Of a stretch of DNA of 64,000 nt, positions 42,540 to 51,538 are shown piece after piece. The translations under genes were made by a program, and so were the position numbers. Origin of the DNA: Paenibacillus sp. JQZ6Y-1 (lineage in GTDB: Bacteria > Bacillota > Bacilli > Paenibacillales > Paenibacillaceae); NCBI RefSeq assembly GCF_040719145.1, contig NZ_JBFDUZ010000001.1, positions 2,480,001 to 2,544,000 of the forward strand, in the 5' to 3' direction. How positions within the stretch are numbered: position 1 is the stretch's first letter; each line of letters begins with the position of its first letter. The notes below the pieces were generated by a model. It saw only the letters and a list, made by a program, of their open reading frames with translations. It was not told the DNA's origin and ran no database searches.

Positions 42540-43262
42540 TTATGACTCTTTACGATGATCATCATCCGATTCGGAACGCCCGTCACTTTGATGCGGTGCT
42601 TGTGCTTCCATTTGATCCAGCACTTCCTCGGCTGCTTCGATCAATTCCTCGCCAAGCTCCTCCAGCTCGGAAATATCTTCGCCATAGGTCTGCTCTTCCA
42701 GACGGTTGAACAACAGTTGCGTTTCCTCTTCCAAATTCTCGTTATCTTCAAACTGTGACGCATCCGGCAATTCACGCAGACCGCTCAGTCCAAAATAATC
42801 CAAAAACGACTTGGTCGTTCCGTACAGTATCGGGCGTCCAATCGCTTCGGCGCGACCGACCTCCTGGATCAAGTCCTTATTCACCAGCGTATAGATCGCA
42901 CGGTCCGTTTTGACTCCGCGGATTTCCTCAATTTCAACCCGTGTAATCGGCTGCCGATAGGCTACGATAGATAGCGTCTCCAGCGCCGCCTGTGATAGCG
43001 AGGAACGGTTTGGCGAATCTGCCAGCCGCTTGTAATATGCGGCATGTGCGGGCAATGTAGACAGCTGATAGCTGCCTGCAATATGCACAATCTGAATGCC
43101 ACGGCGTGCCTTTTTCAGATCAGCTTGCAGCTCGTCGATCGCGATCTGCACAGTCTCGGTATTCTGTTCGGTTACTTCGGCAATCTGACGTACATTTAGC
43201 CCTTCCTCCCCCGACAGGAAGAGCATACCTTCAATAACTGCTTTCAACTTCTGGGACTTCAT
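42540..43262 (-). CDS. scpB: Segregation and condensation protein B
   Basis: ScpB (240 aa) is the winged-helix kite subunit of the SMC condensin complex. Two winged-helix domains occupy ~1-165 (VIEGMLFLSGEEGLNVRQIAEV and SLSQAALETLSIVAYRQPITRVEIEEIRGVKTDRAIYTLV, partial). The C-terminal ~70 residues are an acidic Glu-rich tail longer than in B. subtilis ScpB. The start lies 32 nt inside scpA. Confidence 0.95.
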   Translation of the reverse strand: MKSQKLKAVIEGMLFLSGEEGLNVRQIAEVTEQNTETVQIAIDELQADLKKARRGIQIVHIAGSYQLSTLPAHAAYYKRLADSPNRSSLSQAALETLSIVAYRQPITRVEIEEIRGVKTDRAIYTLVNKDLIQEVGRAEAIGRPILYGTTKSFLDYFGLSGLRELPDASQFEDNENLEEETQLLFNRLEEQTYGEDISELEELGEELIEAAEEVLDQMEAQAPHQSDGRSESDDDHRKES

Positions 43263-44022
43263 TACTGCTAACTTCTCCTCTCCACTCCATCACAATATCG
43301 TCAAACACCTGGCTCTGATAACACGAAATCTGCCGCATCTTCATCATTTCTAGTATCGCTAGAAAGGTAACCACCACTTCATGACGGATCATCTCCTCAT
43401 GCAGCAGTTTGGAAAAGAGCAGATTTTCCCCTTGTGTCAGACTACGAAACCGGTCTGCCACCTCGCGTATCCGATCCTTGACGGAAATCTCGTCACGCTG
43501 AATTGTAGTAATGCGCTCGCGGCGTGTTGCCCGTCGCAATGCTTTTTGAAAAGCTTCTACCAGATCCAGCGTATGTAACCCCTCGACCGGATTGTAGTTC
43601 ACTCTCGCTACAAACGGTGTCATATCCTCCGGTTCCTTGGTAAAAATCAGGCTCCGCTCTTCCTCGCGCTCCCGCAGATGACCGGCAATGCCTTTGTACT
43701 TGCGGTATTCTTCCAGCTTGCGTACCAGCTCCGCGCGCGGATCTAGATCATCTTCCTCATAATAATCAAAATCGTCGATCTCCATGACCGGAGGCTTCGG
43801 CAGCAGCAATTTGCTCTTGATTGACAGCAAGGTGGCTGCCATGACCAGAAATTCGCTGGTCACTTCAAGTTCAAGCTCTTTCATACTATGAAGATAATCC
43901 AGATATTGATCAGTGATCTCACTGATCGGGATATTCTGGATATCAATTTCCGATTCATCAATTAAGTGAAGCAGCAAGTCGAGCGGCCCTTCAAACGTGG
44001 CGAGTTTGTATAGTACAGTCAC
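43231..44022 (-). CDS. scpA: Segregation and condensation protein A (kleisin)
   Basis: ScpA (263 aa) is the kleisin that bridges SMC heads. It begins TVLYKLATFEGPLDLLLHLI and has the EFLVMAATLLSIKSKLLLP SMC-neck-binding helix (~73-91) and C-terminal winged helix (~190-255). The open frame begins 27 codons earlier, but a GTG at 44020-44022 with AAGGAG 7 nt upstream is the likely start. It overlaps scpB. It lies downstream of the rib operon as in B. subtilis. Confidence 0.95.
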   Translation of the reverse strand: MTVLYKLATFEGPLDLLLHLIDESEIDIQNIPISEITDQYLDYLHSMKELELEVTSEFLVMAATLLSIKSKLLLPKPPVMEIDDFDYYEEDDLDPRAELVRKLEEYRKYKGIAGHLREREEERSLIFTKEPEDMTPFVARVNYNPVEGLHTLDLVEAFQKALRRATRRERITTIQRDEISVKDRIREVADRFRSLTQGENLLFSKLLHEEMIRHEVVVTFLAILEMMKMRQISCYQSQVFDDIVMEWRGEVSSNEVPEVESSY

Positions 44023-44149
44023 AGGCACACTCCTTTGATTCAATGTTGGACCTTGATTACGTATGAACTCAGCATGACGCATATAGGTCAGCGTATCACA
44101 CAAACCTTATTTTATCCTTAATGTGAAGGCATGACTATACATATTCAGC

Positions 44150-44187
44150 AAAAAGAAGGCCAATCCTCTTTGGACGGCCTCTTTTTG
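44150..44187 (-). terminator. rib operon terminator
   Basis: AAAAAGAGGCC-type stem (GGCC/GGCC core with A- and T-rich arms), followed by TTTTTGCTG on the minus strand, 40 nt past the ribH stop. Confidence 0.8.
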
Positions 44188-44227
44188 TAAAGATTTGCGC
44201 ATATGCGTAATGAATGTAACGTGTAGA

Positions 44228-44698
44228 TTAATCCTCGAATTGACGCGACAGATTCGCCATCTCAATAGCAGCATTGGCAGAATCCCAGCCTTTGTTGCCA
44301 GCTTTGGTGCCTGCGCGTTCAATCGCTTGCTCAATATTCTCTGTAGTAACCAGACCGAAGATGACCGGTACACCGGTTTTCAAATTGATAGCAGAGACGC
44401 CTTTGGCAACCTCGTTGCACACGTAGTCGTAATGCGTCGTTGATCCACGGATCACCGTACCCAAGGTGATGACAGCATCGTATTTGCCGGATTGAGCCAT
44501 TTTCTGAGCGATTAATGGAATCTCGAATGCGCCTGGTACCCAAGCCACATCAATATCTTCCTGCGCCGTACCGTGGCGTTGCAGCGCATCCAGTGCACCG
44601 CTCAGCAGCTTGTTCGTAATGAATTCGTTAAAACGTCCAACAACAATACCGAATTTCAGACCCTGAGAGACTAAGTGACCTTCAAAAATATTTGCCAT
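44228..44698 (-). CDS. ribH: 6,7-Dimethyl-8-ribityllumazine synthase
   Basis: RibH (156 aa) condenses the pyrimidine intermediate with the 4-carbon phosphate to form lumazine and usually forms icosahedral shells. [30 protein letters not shown] and [21 protein letters not shown] are intact, with catalytic His in THYDYV. GAGGAA precedes the ATG. It is the last gene of ribD-ribE-ribB-ribH. Confidence 0.97.
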   Translation of the reverse strand: MANIFEGHLVSQGLKFGIVVGRFNEFITNKLLSGALDALQRHGTAQEDIDVAWVPGAFEIPLIAQKMAQSGKYDAVITLGTVIRGSTTHYDYVCNEVAKGVSAINLKTGVPVIFGLVTTENIEQAIERAGTKAGNKGWDSANAAIEMANLSRQFED

Positions 44699-44751
44699 GA
44701 ATGATTTCCTCGCTTTGTATTGGATTTGTATAAGAATGGAATAAAGGATCG

Positions 44752-45396
44752 TTAGGCGTTATCTTGCCATGCTTCTGGATGATCCTGCATATACCGGATT
44801 AGCTCCTGAATACTGATTAACTTCAAATCATGCTTGAGGGCAATCTGCTTCAGCTGATCCAATCGCGCCATTGTACCGTCTTCATTCATGATCTCGCAGA
44901 TCACGCCTGCTGGATATGCACCGCTCAGACGTGCCAGATCGACCGCCGCCTCGGTATGACCGGGACGCGATAACACCCCGCCTGCATTGGCAATGAGCGG
45001 GAACATATGCCCCGGGCGACGGAATTGCTCCGGCCCAGCTTCGGGATCGGTAATACCAATGGCAGTCATAGAGCGCTCATGCGCAGAAATGCCCGTCGTT
45101 GTACCGATGTGATCCACCGACACCGTAAATGCCGTGCCATGATAATCAGTATTCTGTGCAACCATCGGCTGCAATTGCAATTGTTCCGCACGCTCTGCTG
45201 TAATCGGCATGCAGACCAATCCGCGCCCTTCCGTAACCATAAAGTTAATCACTGCTGGTGTCGCACGTTCTGCCAATGCAATAAAATCGCCTTCGTTCTC
45301 GCGATCTTCATCATCCACAACAATAACGACTTTCCCCTGCTGCAAATCCTGTATTGCGTCCTCAATCCGGTGAAGGCCGGAAAGCTCTTGGGACAT
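44752..45396 (-). CDS. ribB: 3,4-Dihydroxy-2-butanone 4-phosphate synthase, stand-alone
   Basis: This 214-aa protein contains only the DHBP synthase domain. [16 protein letters not shown] (metal and ribulose-5-phosphate binding), SAHERSMTA and [24 protein letters not shown] motifs are intact. In most Bacillales this domain is fused to GTP cyclohydrolase II (RibBA, ~400 aa). Here the protein stops just past the linker ([17 protein letters not shown]), and no ribA domain with its Cys-rich zinc motif follows before ribH. GTP cyclohydrolase II must be encoded elsewhere. GAGGAGG precedes the ATG at 8 nt. Confidence 0.95.
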   Translation of the reverse strand: MSQELSGLHRIEDAIQDLQQGKVVIVVDDEDRENEGDFIALAERATPAVINFMVTEGRGLVCMPITAERAEQLQLQPMVAQNTDYHGTAFTVSVDHIGTTTGISAHERSMTAIGITDPEAGPEQFRRPGHMFPLIANAGGVLSRPGHTEAAVDLARLSGAYPAGVICEIMNEDGTMARLDQLKQIALKHDLKLISIQELIRYMQDHPEAWQDNA

Positions 45397-45458
45397 CTTC
45401 TCCGCCTCCTCTAGCTGTATCTTGATTGTTGGGTATTTTCATATATTTGTATCTTCAT

Positions 45459-46130
45459 TTACCAATAGCCGTTTTGCTGTAAAAAGTCGGCGGTCAAACC
45501 GCCACCTGTGCCACCTGCTGCATCATTCGGTGTCGCTTCGCGATACCGCAGCATATGCTCCACATATTTGCCCAGCACGTCACATTCAATATTGACGGTA
45601 TCGCCCGGCTTCCGATGACCGAGCACGGTTTCCTTGAGCGTATGCGGAATGATAGAAATGGTAAAGCTGCCGCTCTCCACACTCACGACCGTCAAGCTGA
45701 TGCCATCGACAGTAATCGAGCCTTTCGGAATAATATAGCGGAACAGATCAGATTGCTGCGGCTTGATACGGAAAATAACCGCATTCTGATTATGCTCAAT
45801 CTGTTCAATGCTCGCTGTACCATCGACATGTCCCTGCACAATATGCCCGCCAAAGCGACCATTCGCTGCCATCGCACGTTCCAAATTGATAGGGCTGCCA
45901 GTACGCGCATCCTTCAAGCTAGACAAGCGGTATGTCTCCGGCATAACATCGACCGTAAATAAGGAGCCAGCAATCGTGGTCACTGTCAGACACACACCGT
46001 TGCAGGCGACACTATCGCCGATCATCAGACCGGGCATGATATGCGATGCCTGAATACCAAGCACCATCGCTTCGCCGCGTCGGTCAATTTTTTTCAATAT
46101 ACCGATTTCTTCGATCAATCCGGTGAACAT
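45459..46130 (-). CDS. ribE: Riboflavin synthase alpha chain
   Basis: RibE (223 aa) dismutates two lumazines into riboflavin. Two lumazine-binding repeats are seen: residues 1-~97 starting MFTGLIEEIG with VACNGVCLTV, and ~98-~200 with GHIVQGHVDG and VDGISLTVVSV. Length is normal, with a Gly-rich end. AAGGAAGGTGA precedes the ATG. Second gene of the rib operon. Confidence 0.96.
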   Translation of the reverse strand: MFTGLIEEIGILKKIDRRGEAMVLGIQASHIMPGLMIGDSVACNGVCLTVTTIAGSLFTVDVMPETYRLSSLKDARTGSPINLERAMAANGRFGGHIVQGHVDGTASIEQIEHNQNAVIFRIKPQQSDLFRYIIPKGSITVDGISLTVVSVESGSFTISIIPHTLKETVLGHRKPGDTVNIECDVLGKYVEHMLRYREATPNDAAGGTGGGLTADFLQQNGYW

Positions 46131-46217
46131 GTATTGTCACCTTCCTTCAATCAGGATAAATGAGCAGGATCGATATCATCCTCTACTTATACATAAACCA
46201 AACATTACATTGGAATC

Positions 46218-47318
46218 TTACTGATGATGATAACGAGCCAGACCGCTGATGCACACATTGTCATCCAGCGTTTCCACTTCCAGCTCCTCTAGCGTGACTG
46301 CCTGATTCATCGTTTCAAAGCCGTCAAAGGTAAAGGTGGATAGATTCCCACCGATCAGCTTCGGTGCGAAGAATAGTGTAATCCGGTCAACCAATCCGGC
46401 TTCCAGCATCGCGCCGTTCAACTGCCCGCCACCTTCCAGCAAAATCGACGAAATCTCCCATTCGCCCAACAGTTTCATAGCCTGCTTCAGATCGACATGG
46501 GGACCTTCGCCGCTGATGATCACGCGTACTCCCTTTTCTTCCAGCTGTGAGATACGCTCGGCACTCGCACTAGCTGTCGTTACAACAATCGTTGGCGCTA
46601 CACTTGTATCCAACAGACGCGCGTTATCAGGAATACGCAGCGTGGAGTCGATAACGATCCGCACTGGATTCAAGCCCGGCACCTCTGTACGAGTCGTCAA
46701 TTCGGGATCATCCGCCAATACTGTGCCGATGCCCACCATAATCCCCTGATGGCGATGACGCATTCCATGTACACGTTCGCGAGCAGCAGCATTGGAGATC
46801 CATTTGCTGTCACCAGTACGGGACGCCAGTCGACCATCCAGCGTACTTGCCGTCTTGAGTGTGACGAATGGCAATTGGGTCGTAATATACTTGTTAAATG
46901 TTTCGTTCAGACGCTCCGAACGTTTGGCAAGAACACCTGTCACTACCTCAATACCATGACTGCGCAAACGTTCAATTCCTGAGCCAGCGACCTGTGGATT
47001 AGGATCAACCGCTGCAACGACAACACGCTTGACCTTTTCCTTGATCAGTCGGTCGCTGCAAGGCGGCGTTTTGCCATAATGACTGCATGGCTCAAGCGTG
47101 ACATACGCTGTTGCGCCTTCCGCTTCTGCTCCTGCCATATTGAGTGCATGCACTTCCGCATGTCCGGTGCCGCGCTTCAAGTGCGCACCCATGCCGACGA
47201 TACGACCGTCTTTCACAACGACACAGCCGACAACTGGATTAATCTCCGTTTGCCCCTGCGCGCGTTCCGCCATATCCAGTGCAAGTGACATATAAAATTC
47301 ATCGTTTAACAGATTCAT
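46218..47318 (-). CDS. ribD: Riboflavin biosynthesis deaminase/reductase RibD
   Basis: This bifunctional enzyme (366 aa) comprises an N-terminal deaminase (~1-145) with zinc motifs HAEVHAL and PCSHYGKTPPC, and a C-terminal NADPH-dependent reductase (~146-366) with TLKTASTLDGRLA and LLEGGGQLNGAML. First gene of ribD-ribE-ribB-ribH, preceded by AAGGAG. The upstream FMN riboswitch and terminator control it. Confidence 0.97.
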   Translation of the reverse strand: MNLLNDEFYMSLALDMAERAQGQTEINPVVGCVVVKDGRIVGMGAHLKRGTGHAEVHALNMAGAEAEGATAYVTLEPCSHYGKTPPCSDRLIKEKVKRVVVAAVDPNPQVAGSGIERLRSHGIEVVTGVLAKRSERLNETFNKYITTQLPFVTLKTASTLDGRLASRTGDSKWISNAAARERVHGMRHRHQGIMVGIGTVLADDPELTTRTEVPGLNPVRIVIDSTLRIPDNARLLDTSVAPTIVVTTASASAERISQLEEKGVRVIISGEGPHVDLKQAMKLLGEWEISSILLEGGGQLNGAMLEAGLVDRITLFFAPKLIGGNLSTFTFDGFETMNQAVTLEELEVETLDDNVCISGLARYHHQ

Positions 47319-47445
47319 CCTCAGGGCTCCTTCATCTTGTGCAAATGTGATGTGATCTGTTGCGAAAAAAACAGATCATGAGTATTATTCAGTTACCATT
47401 TATAACATAGTAACAAAAATATACCACATGAACAATCCAAAAAAA

Positions 47446-47489
47446 TGCGAAAAGCCCCGCAGACCGGCATCGTTCCGGTACTACGGGGC
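47446..47489 (-). terminator. Expression-platform terminator of the FMN riboswitch
   Basis: GCCCCGTAGTACCGG pairs imperfectly with CCGGTCTGCGGGGC; TTTTCGCATTTTTT follows on the minus strand. It lies between the aptamer and ribD. Confidence 0.8.
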
Positions 47490-47756
47490 ATCATAAATAG
47501 ACAGAAATATGGGTATCCATTATGCGCAAACGAGCCGCCTAAGAATGGAGCATACCCATTCATTTAGCAGTTGCTGATAGATCGTTTGGCATAAGCCTGC
47601 ATAGCAAAGAGATCTACATAATATACAAAGATGCCATTCTATAAAGGATGCGGCAAAATAAGCCACTTCCAGTCGGCATTCCTGTCATCATGCTTCTCCA
47701 AATACGCATGACTCTCCATACAGACAGCGCCTGCAATATTATCAGACCTGTCCTGT

Positions 47757-47921
47757 TCCTCTCCCATCCAGACTATACTGTCGGCTCTGGATTCTCACCA
47801 GATCCACCGCCAAACACCATAAGATGCCTGCCGGGTCACGGACTTAGAGCTTACAGACTGCACATAGCAACCCTGTATCTCAACACCGCCGGTGGGGAAT
47901 TTCGCCCCGCCCCGAGGATAA
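47757..47921 (-). ncRNA. FMN riboswitch (RFN element)
   Basis: The minus strand carries the conserved RFN segments in order: ATCCTCGGGGCGGGG, GAAATTCCCCACCGGCGGT, AGTCCGTGACCC, GGTGGATCTGGTGAGAATCC and AGCCGACAGTATAGTCTGGATGG. FMN binding favours the downstream terminator at 47446-47489, so high FMN shuts off ribDEBH. The ~270 nt between aptamer and terminator is longer than usual and may hold an antiterminator. Confidence 0.96.
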
Positions 47922-48024
47922 ACGTTATTCAATTGATTCATTCACTTGCGAACCACAGACTGCCGTCTTCCATGCAGTGTGATGGTGAAATCATATCACC
48001 TGCGTACACGAAAATCAAGAAATC

Positions 48025-48372
48025 TTATACATCTTGTTGGAATTGCTCATTGCATAATTGCTGTGCTCCCCATTCCGACATCAACTCCAGAATGGGCGCA
48101 AGCGTCTCACCAACCGGTGTTAATGAATATTCGACACGGGGCGGAATCTCATTATATTGCTCTCGATGCACCAATCCATCTGCTTCCAGTTCTTTAAGTT
48201 GTCTGCTAAGTGTCCGATGGGCAATCGGCTTCAATTCATCCCATAATCGGTTGTACCGGATGACTTTCGATTTATATAGCTTGTACAAAATCACCCATTT
48301 CCATTTGCCCTCGATTTTCGAGATCGTATAGTAAATGGGGCAATTGCCAAATTTCACATCAAAGTCCATCAT
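48025..48372 (-). CDS. HxlR-family transcriptional regulator
   Basis: This 115-aa winged-helix regulator of the HxlR/YodB/HypR type has a single early Cys in FGNCPIYYTISKIEGKWKWVIL (~11), the position used for thiol redox sensing in several family members, and LSRQLKELEADGLVHREQYNEIPPRVEYSLT (partial) as recognition and wing. It is divergent from a zinc-independent oxidoreductase gene, and the 7-5-7 palindrome between them is a likely operator. Electrophile or quinone sensing is an inference from family members. Confidence 0.9.
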   Translation of the reverse strand: MMDFDVKFGNCPIYYTISKIEGKWKWVILYKLYKSKVIRYNRLWDELKPIAHRTLSRQLKELEADGLVHREQYNEIPPRVEYSLTPVGETLAPILELMSEWGAQQLCNEQFQQDV

Positions 48373-48393
48373 GATCCTCCTATTACTGACAAA

Positions 48394-48412
48394 AAGGTTA
48401 GTCTATAACCTT
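48394..48412. promoter_or_regulatory. Candidate HxlR operator
   Basis: AAGGTTA-GTCTA-TAACCTT is a perfect 7-bp inverted repeat with a 5-bp spacer, 22 nt upstream of the hxlR ATG and just upstream of the oxidoreductase promoter (TTGCAA 48426-48431, TACTTT 48449-48454, 17-bp spacer). Confidence 0.6.
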
Positions 48413-48487
48413 AATGTGCATACTTTTGCAATCCATATTTCTCTTTTATACTTTGAAATCTAACATTATCCTATCAGGAGGTTGAAC

Positions 48488-49506
48488 ATGAGAGCAATCC
48501 TACATGCAGGTGGAGCAGGTGTACAGCATCTGCACGATACAAAACAACCGGAGCAGTTTCCCAAGGCTGGTGAGGTGAAAATCCGACTAAAAGCAGCTGG
48601 ACTGAATCATCGCGATTTATTTCTGATGAATGACCGAACCCTTCACGATGACCCGCTCATCCTCGGTTCAGATGGTGCAGGCGTGATCGAAGCCATCGGC
48701 GAAGGCGTGGTGAATCTAACGGTCGGTACGGAAGTTATCATCAATCCGTGTCTAGGTTGGGAAAAGGCGGATCAGGTTCCTTCGGTTCCCGATATACTCG
48801 GCGGTCCCACTTCGGGTACATTTGCCGAATTTGTCATTGTGCCTCAAGAAAATGTCGTTCGCAAGCCGACGTATCTGTCATGGGAAGAAGCGGGTGGATT
48901 GTCGCTCGCCGCGCTTACGGCTTATCGGGCATTGTTCACGAAAGGGCAGCTCATGCCAGAGCAGCATGTTCTGATTCCGGGCATTGGTGGTGGAGTGGCT
49001 ACCTTTGCCGCACTGATGGCATCTGCAATCGGAGCACAGGTTACGGTCACATCTAGAAATGAAAGCAAACGCCAAAAAGCGCGACAATTGCCGATCACCC
49101 AAGTACTGGATAGTCATGCAGACTGGGCAAAACAGATCGGCAATGATTCCATCGATCTTATTCTCGATAGCATCGGGCAAGCGACGTTCCTGCAATATTT
49201 TGACGTGATCAAGCCCAATGGCAATATTGTTGTCTTCGGTGCGAGCTCTGGGATCAGCTTACGATTCCGATACGTTCGCTATTTTTCCCACAGGTGAATA
49301 TTATGGGAACCTCGATGGGAAGTCATGAAGAATTTGCCGCTATGATTGCGCTGATGGAGCAGCATCACATTCATCCGATCATTGATAGCGTCTATCCGCT
49401 ACACAAGATTGGTGCTGCCTTCGAACGAATGGAGCGCAGCGAGCAGCTGGGGAATATCGTGATACGGATCGACGAGAATGAAGATGCGTCGGTGCCTGAA
49501 AGCTGA
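48488..49506 (+). pseudogene. Zinc-independent alcohol dehydrogenase/quinone oxidoreductase with frameshift
   Basis: The reading frame encodes an MDR-family NADPH oxidoreductase (GroES-like domain ~1-120, Rossmann part with PGIGGGVATFAALMASAIG). It breaks at a GGG at 49250-49252. Restoring one G there continues the protein as GASSGDQLTIPIRSLFF.. PQVNIMGTSMGSHEEF into the downstream frame ending at 49506. The repaired protein is about 340 aa, normal for the family. A one-base deletion or a homopolymer sequencing error explains this. AGGAGG lies 6 nt before the ATG. Divergent HxlR gene upstream. Confidence 0.85.
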
Positions 49507-49627
49507 AGTATGGAAGTCAAAGCACACAACAGCAGCATCGGCTATGATCAACCGCTGTCGATTGCTGTTTTGATACTTGCTGCTTTGAGACATTGAGGAT
49601 GTTATCTATTCTTTACTTCATGTTATA

Positions 49628-49918
49628 TGGACAAATATAGGGCGTATGCTGGATACACTACTCCCCTTTTCTCGATTTCAAAGGCTTATTCTGATCCTAT
49701 GCCATAAACAATGACAAAAATAGGGCATGTTGTACAGGATCAACGGCTATGCCCTATTTTTGTCCATAGTGACCCTTAAAGTGTCCTCTTTCGCCCTACA
49801 TATGTCCATCTATATCCTATTTCTGTCCATGTATACAACCTAATTTCGTCCACACTATATCCTAAAAACGACCATGCCTCACCCTAAAAATGTCATACTT
49901 TGCCCTAAATTCGTCCAT
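49628..49918 (+). repeat. Iteron array A upstream of rep: eight tandem 21-22 bp iterons plus two inverted copies
   Basis: The core unit is (A/G)CCCTATTTTTGTCCAT and variants. In this orientation copies start at 49751, 49772, 49793, 49815, 49838, 49860, 49881 and 49902, a regular 21-22 bp period. Two copies in the opposite orientation lie at 49628 (TGGACAAATATAGGG) and 49711 (ATGACAAAAATAGGGC); the second forms a hairpin with the copy at 49751. An AT-rich stretch (49920-50020) follows before rep. This matches the iteron origin of Rep_3 theta plasmids. No certain DnaA box was found. Confidence 0.9.
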
Positions 49919-50110
49919 GCAAACAACGAAAAAGCCTTGATCAGATTGACTTTATGCTGATCTAAAACAAGTAAATATTTTAAAACAGTAAAAACAAGAA
50001 ATGTAAAACAGGAGTAAAACATCACAAAGCGATTGTTGTTGTCTTCACTCTATGTTTCTACTCATTTATACTATATAATGGGCTGTATTATCTGTTGTGG
50101 AGGAATTGAT

Positions 50111-51343
50111 ATGCGCGGCAACAACCTCGTTACGAAAGCAAACAACTTGATCGAGACACCATTGAAATTAGGGGTCGTTGAAATGCGGATTGTCATTGTG
50201 CTAATTAGTACCATTTCTCCGCATGATGATGAATTCAAGCCATATCGGTTCAAAATATCTGAATTTGCCAAGATGATCGGTGTGAAGAACAAAAACATCC
50301 ATCAGCAAATCAAGGATTATACATATAGCCTAATGTCGCAGCCCTTTTATCTGCATGATAATTTGCAGGTGACATGGCTGGCATCTGCCGAATATTTTCC
50401 GGGTGAAGGTGTCGTGGAAGTGGAATTCTCGCCCAAGCTGCGACCGTATCTGCTGCAATTGAAGGAAAAGTTCACCACGTATCGGTTGATCGATATTATT
50501 AAGCTAAAAAGTGCCTATGCGATGCGTATCTACGAATTGCTCAAGCAATATGAGCGCATTGGTAGCCGGACATTTACCGTCCAGCGGCTCAAAGAACTGC
50601 TCGGCATCGAGGATCAATATCCCGTGTATGCCGATTTCAAAAAACGTGTACTGGTCAAGGCGCAGCAGGAGATCAACAAGCATACCGACATCTCCTTTTC
50701 ATTTGAGGAAATGAAGACGGGACGCAAAATTACAGAGATCAAGTTTCTGCTTAGCAGCAAGTCCGCCGATGCCAAATCAAGTGTACTGTCCGATCCTGAT
50801 AAGCCTGCCAGCACGCGCCATCATACGTCTTCCCGGTTGCGTCAGCAGCTCAAGGAGGAATTTGGTCTGCAAGCAAAGGCGATTGATCAGGTGCTATCGC
50901 AATACGACAAGCATTATATCGCTGAAAATCTGGATGTTGTGCGTGCCGATGCCAAACGCGGTCGAATCAAAGATATTCCCGCGTATACAATGTCTGCGCT
51001 CAAAACCGATTATCGCAAAAAGCGCTCTGGTCTGGAAGACGAGCAGATCGCTACCCAGCAAGCCAAGCAAATCGAAAGTGATCTGCTAGAATCGTATATT
51101 CAGCAGCTATCGCAGCAGGTTCGCGATCATATTGCGAATCTATCCGCTGCACAGATTCAGCATGAGCTGGAAGGGCTGAAGTACAGTGTGCGTACGCTGG
51201 GCATTGATATTGTAGATGATGAGGTCACCGATCCATTTAGCGAAAGTGGCAGTTATTTTATCCAGTATATTCAGAAAAAGTACTTTAAGGACTATACATT
51301 TGAGCTGTATTGCGAGCAACATGCAGATATGGATATTGTATAG
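50111..51343 (+). CDS. Rep_3-family plasmid replication initiator protein
   Basis: This 410-aa protein has the two winged-helix domains of Rep_3/RepB initiators. WH1 (~10-135) contains ETPLKLGVVEMRIVIVLIS and ends with the family signature YRLIDIIKLKSAYAMRIYELLKQY. WH2 (~140-230) contains RTFTVQRLKELLGI, YPVYADFKKRVLVKAQQEIN and GRKITEIKFLL. A ~170-residue C-terminal extension includes RIKDIPAYTMSALKTDYRKK and a Gln-rich helical part. Such proteins bind iterons and open the origin. GGAGG lies 7 nt before the ATG, with a promoter TTCACT-17-TATACT just upstream. Iteron array A lies directly 5' and module B directly 3'. No partition, mobilisation or resistance genes are nearby. Confidence 0.92.
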   Translation: MRGNNLVTKANNLIETPLKLGVVEMRIVIVLISTISPHDDEFKPYRFKISEFAKMIGVKNKNIHQQIKDYTYSLMSQPFYLHDNLQVTWLASAEYFPGEGVVEVEFSPKLRPYLLQLKEKFTTYRLIDIIKLKSAYAMRIYELLKQYERIGSRTFTVQRLKELLGIEDQYPVYADFKKRVLVKAQQEINKHTDISFSFEEMKTGRKITEIKFLLSSKSADAKSSVLSDPDKPASTRHHTSSRLRQQLKEEFGLQAKAIDQVLSQYDKHYIAENLDVVRADAKRGRIKDIPAYTMSALKTDYRKKRSGLEDEQIATQQAKQIESDLLESYIQQLSQQVRDHIANLSAAQIQHELEGLKYSVRTLGIDIVDDEVTDPFSESGSYFIQYIQKKYFKDYTFELYCEQHADMDIV

Positions 51344-51433
51344 TATGACTGTGAATAGACTCCCCCTATCCATACCTGTATATCCATTCTTGCCTACCAA
51401 GAGATATCGGTTTACCGTTTGATAGGGAATCAT

Positions 51434-51468
51434 AAAAAGCCAGCGACCGTTAGAGGTGCTGGCTTTTC
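51434..51468 (+). terminator. rep terminator
   Basis: AAAAGCCAGC/GCTGGCTTTT stem with a 14-nt loop, 90 nt past the rep stop. Confidence 0.75.
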
Positions 51469-51538
51469 CGTATGGATGTATGAGCAGGCTGGATGAATAG
51501 GTGAACGGTTTGGATAATAAGTAGGTGGTTTTTTTAGA

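Noticed and set aside
47648-48331. 227-codon plus-strand frame across the FMN riboswitch
   Set aside because: It reads through the complement of the riboswitch and the hxlR gene; both are well supported on the minus strand.
49751-49918. CRISPR array
   Set aside because: The repeats are degenerate, ~16 bp, with 4-6 bp gaps, and lie beside a Rep_3 gene with no cas genes; iterons are the right reading.
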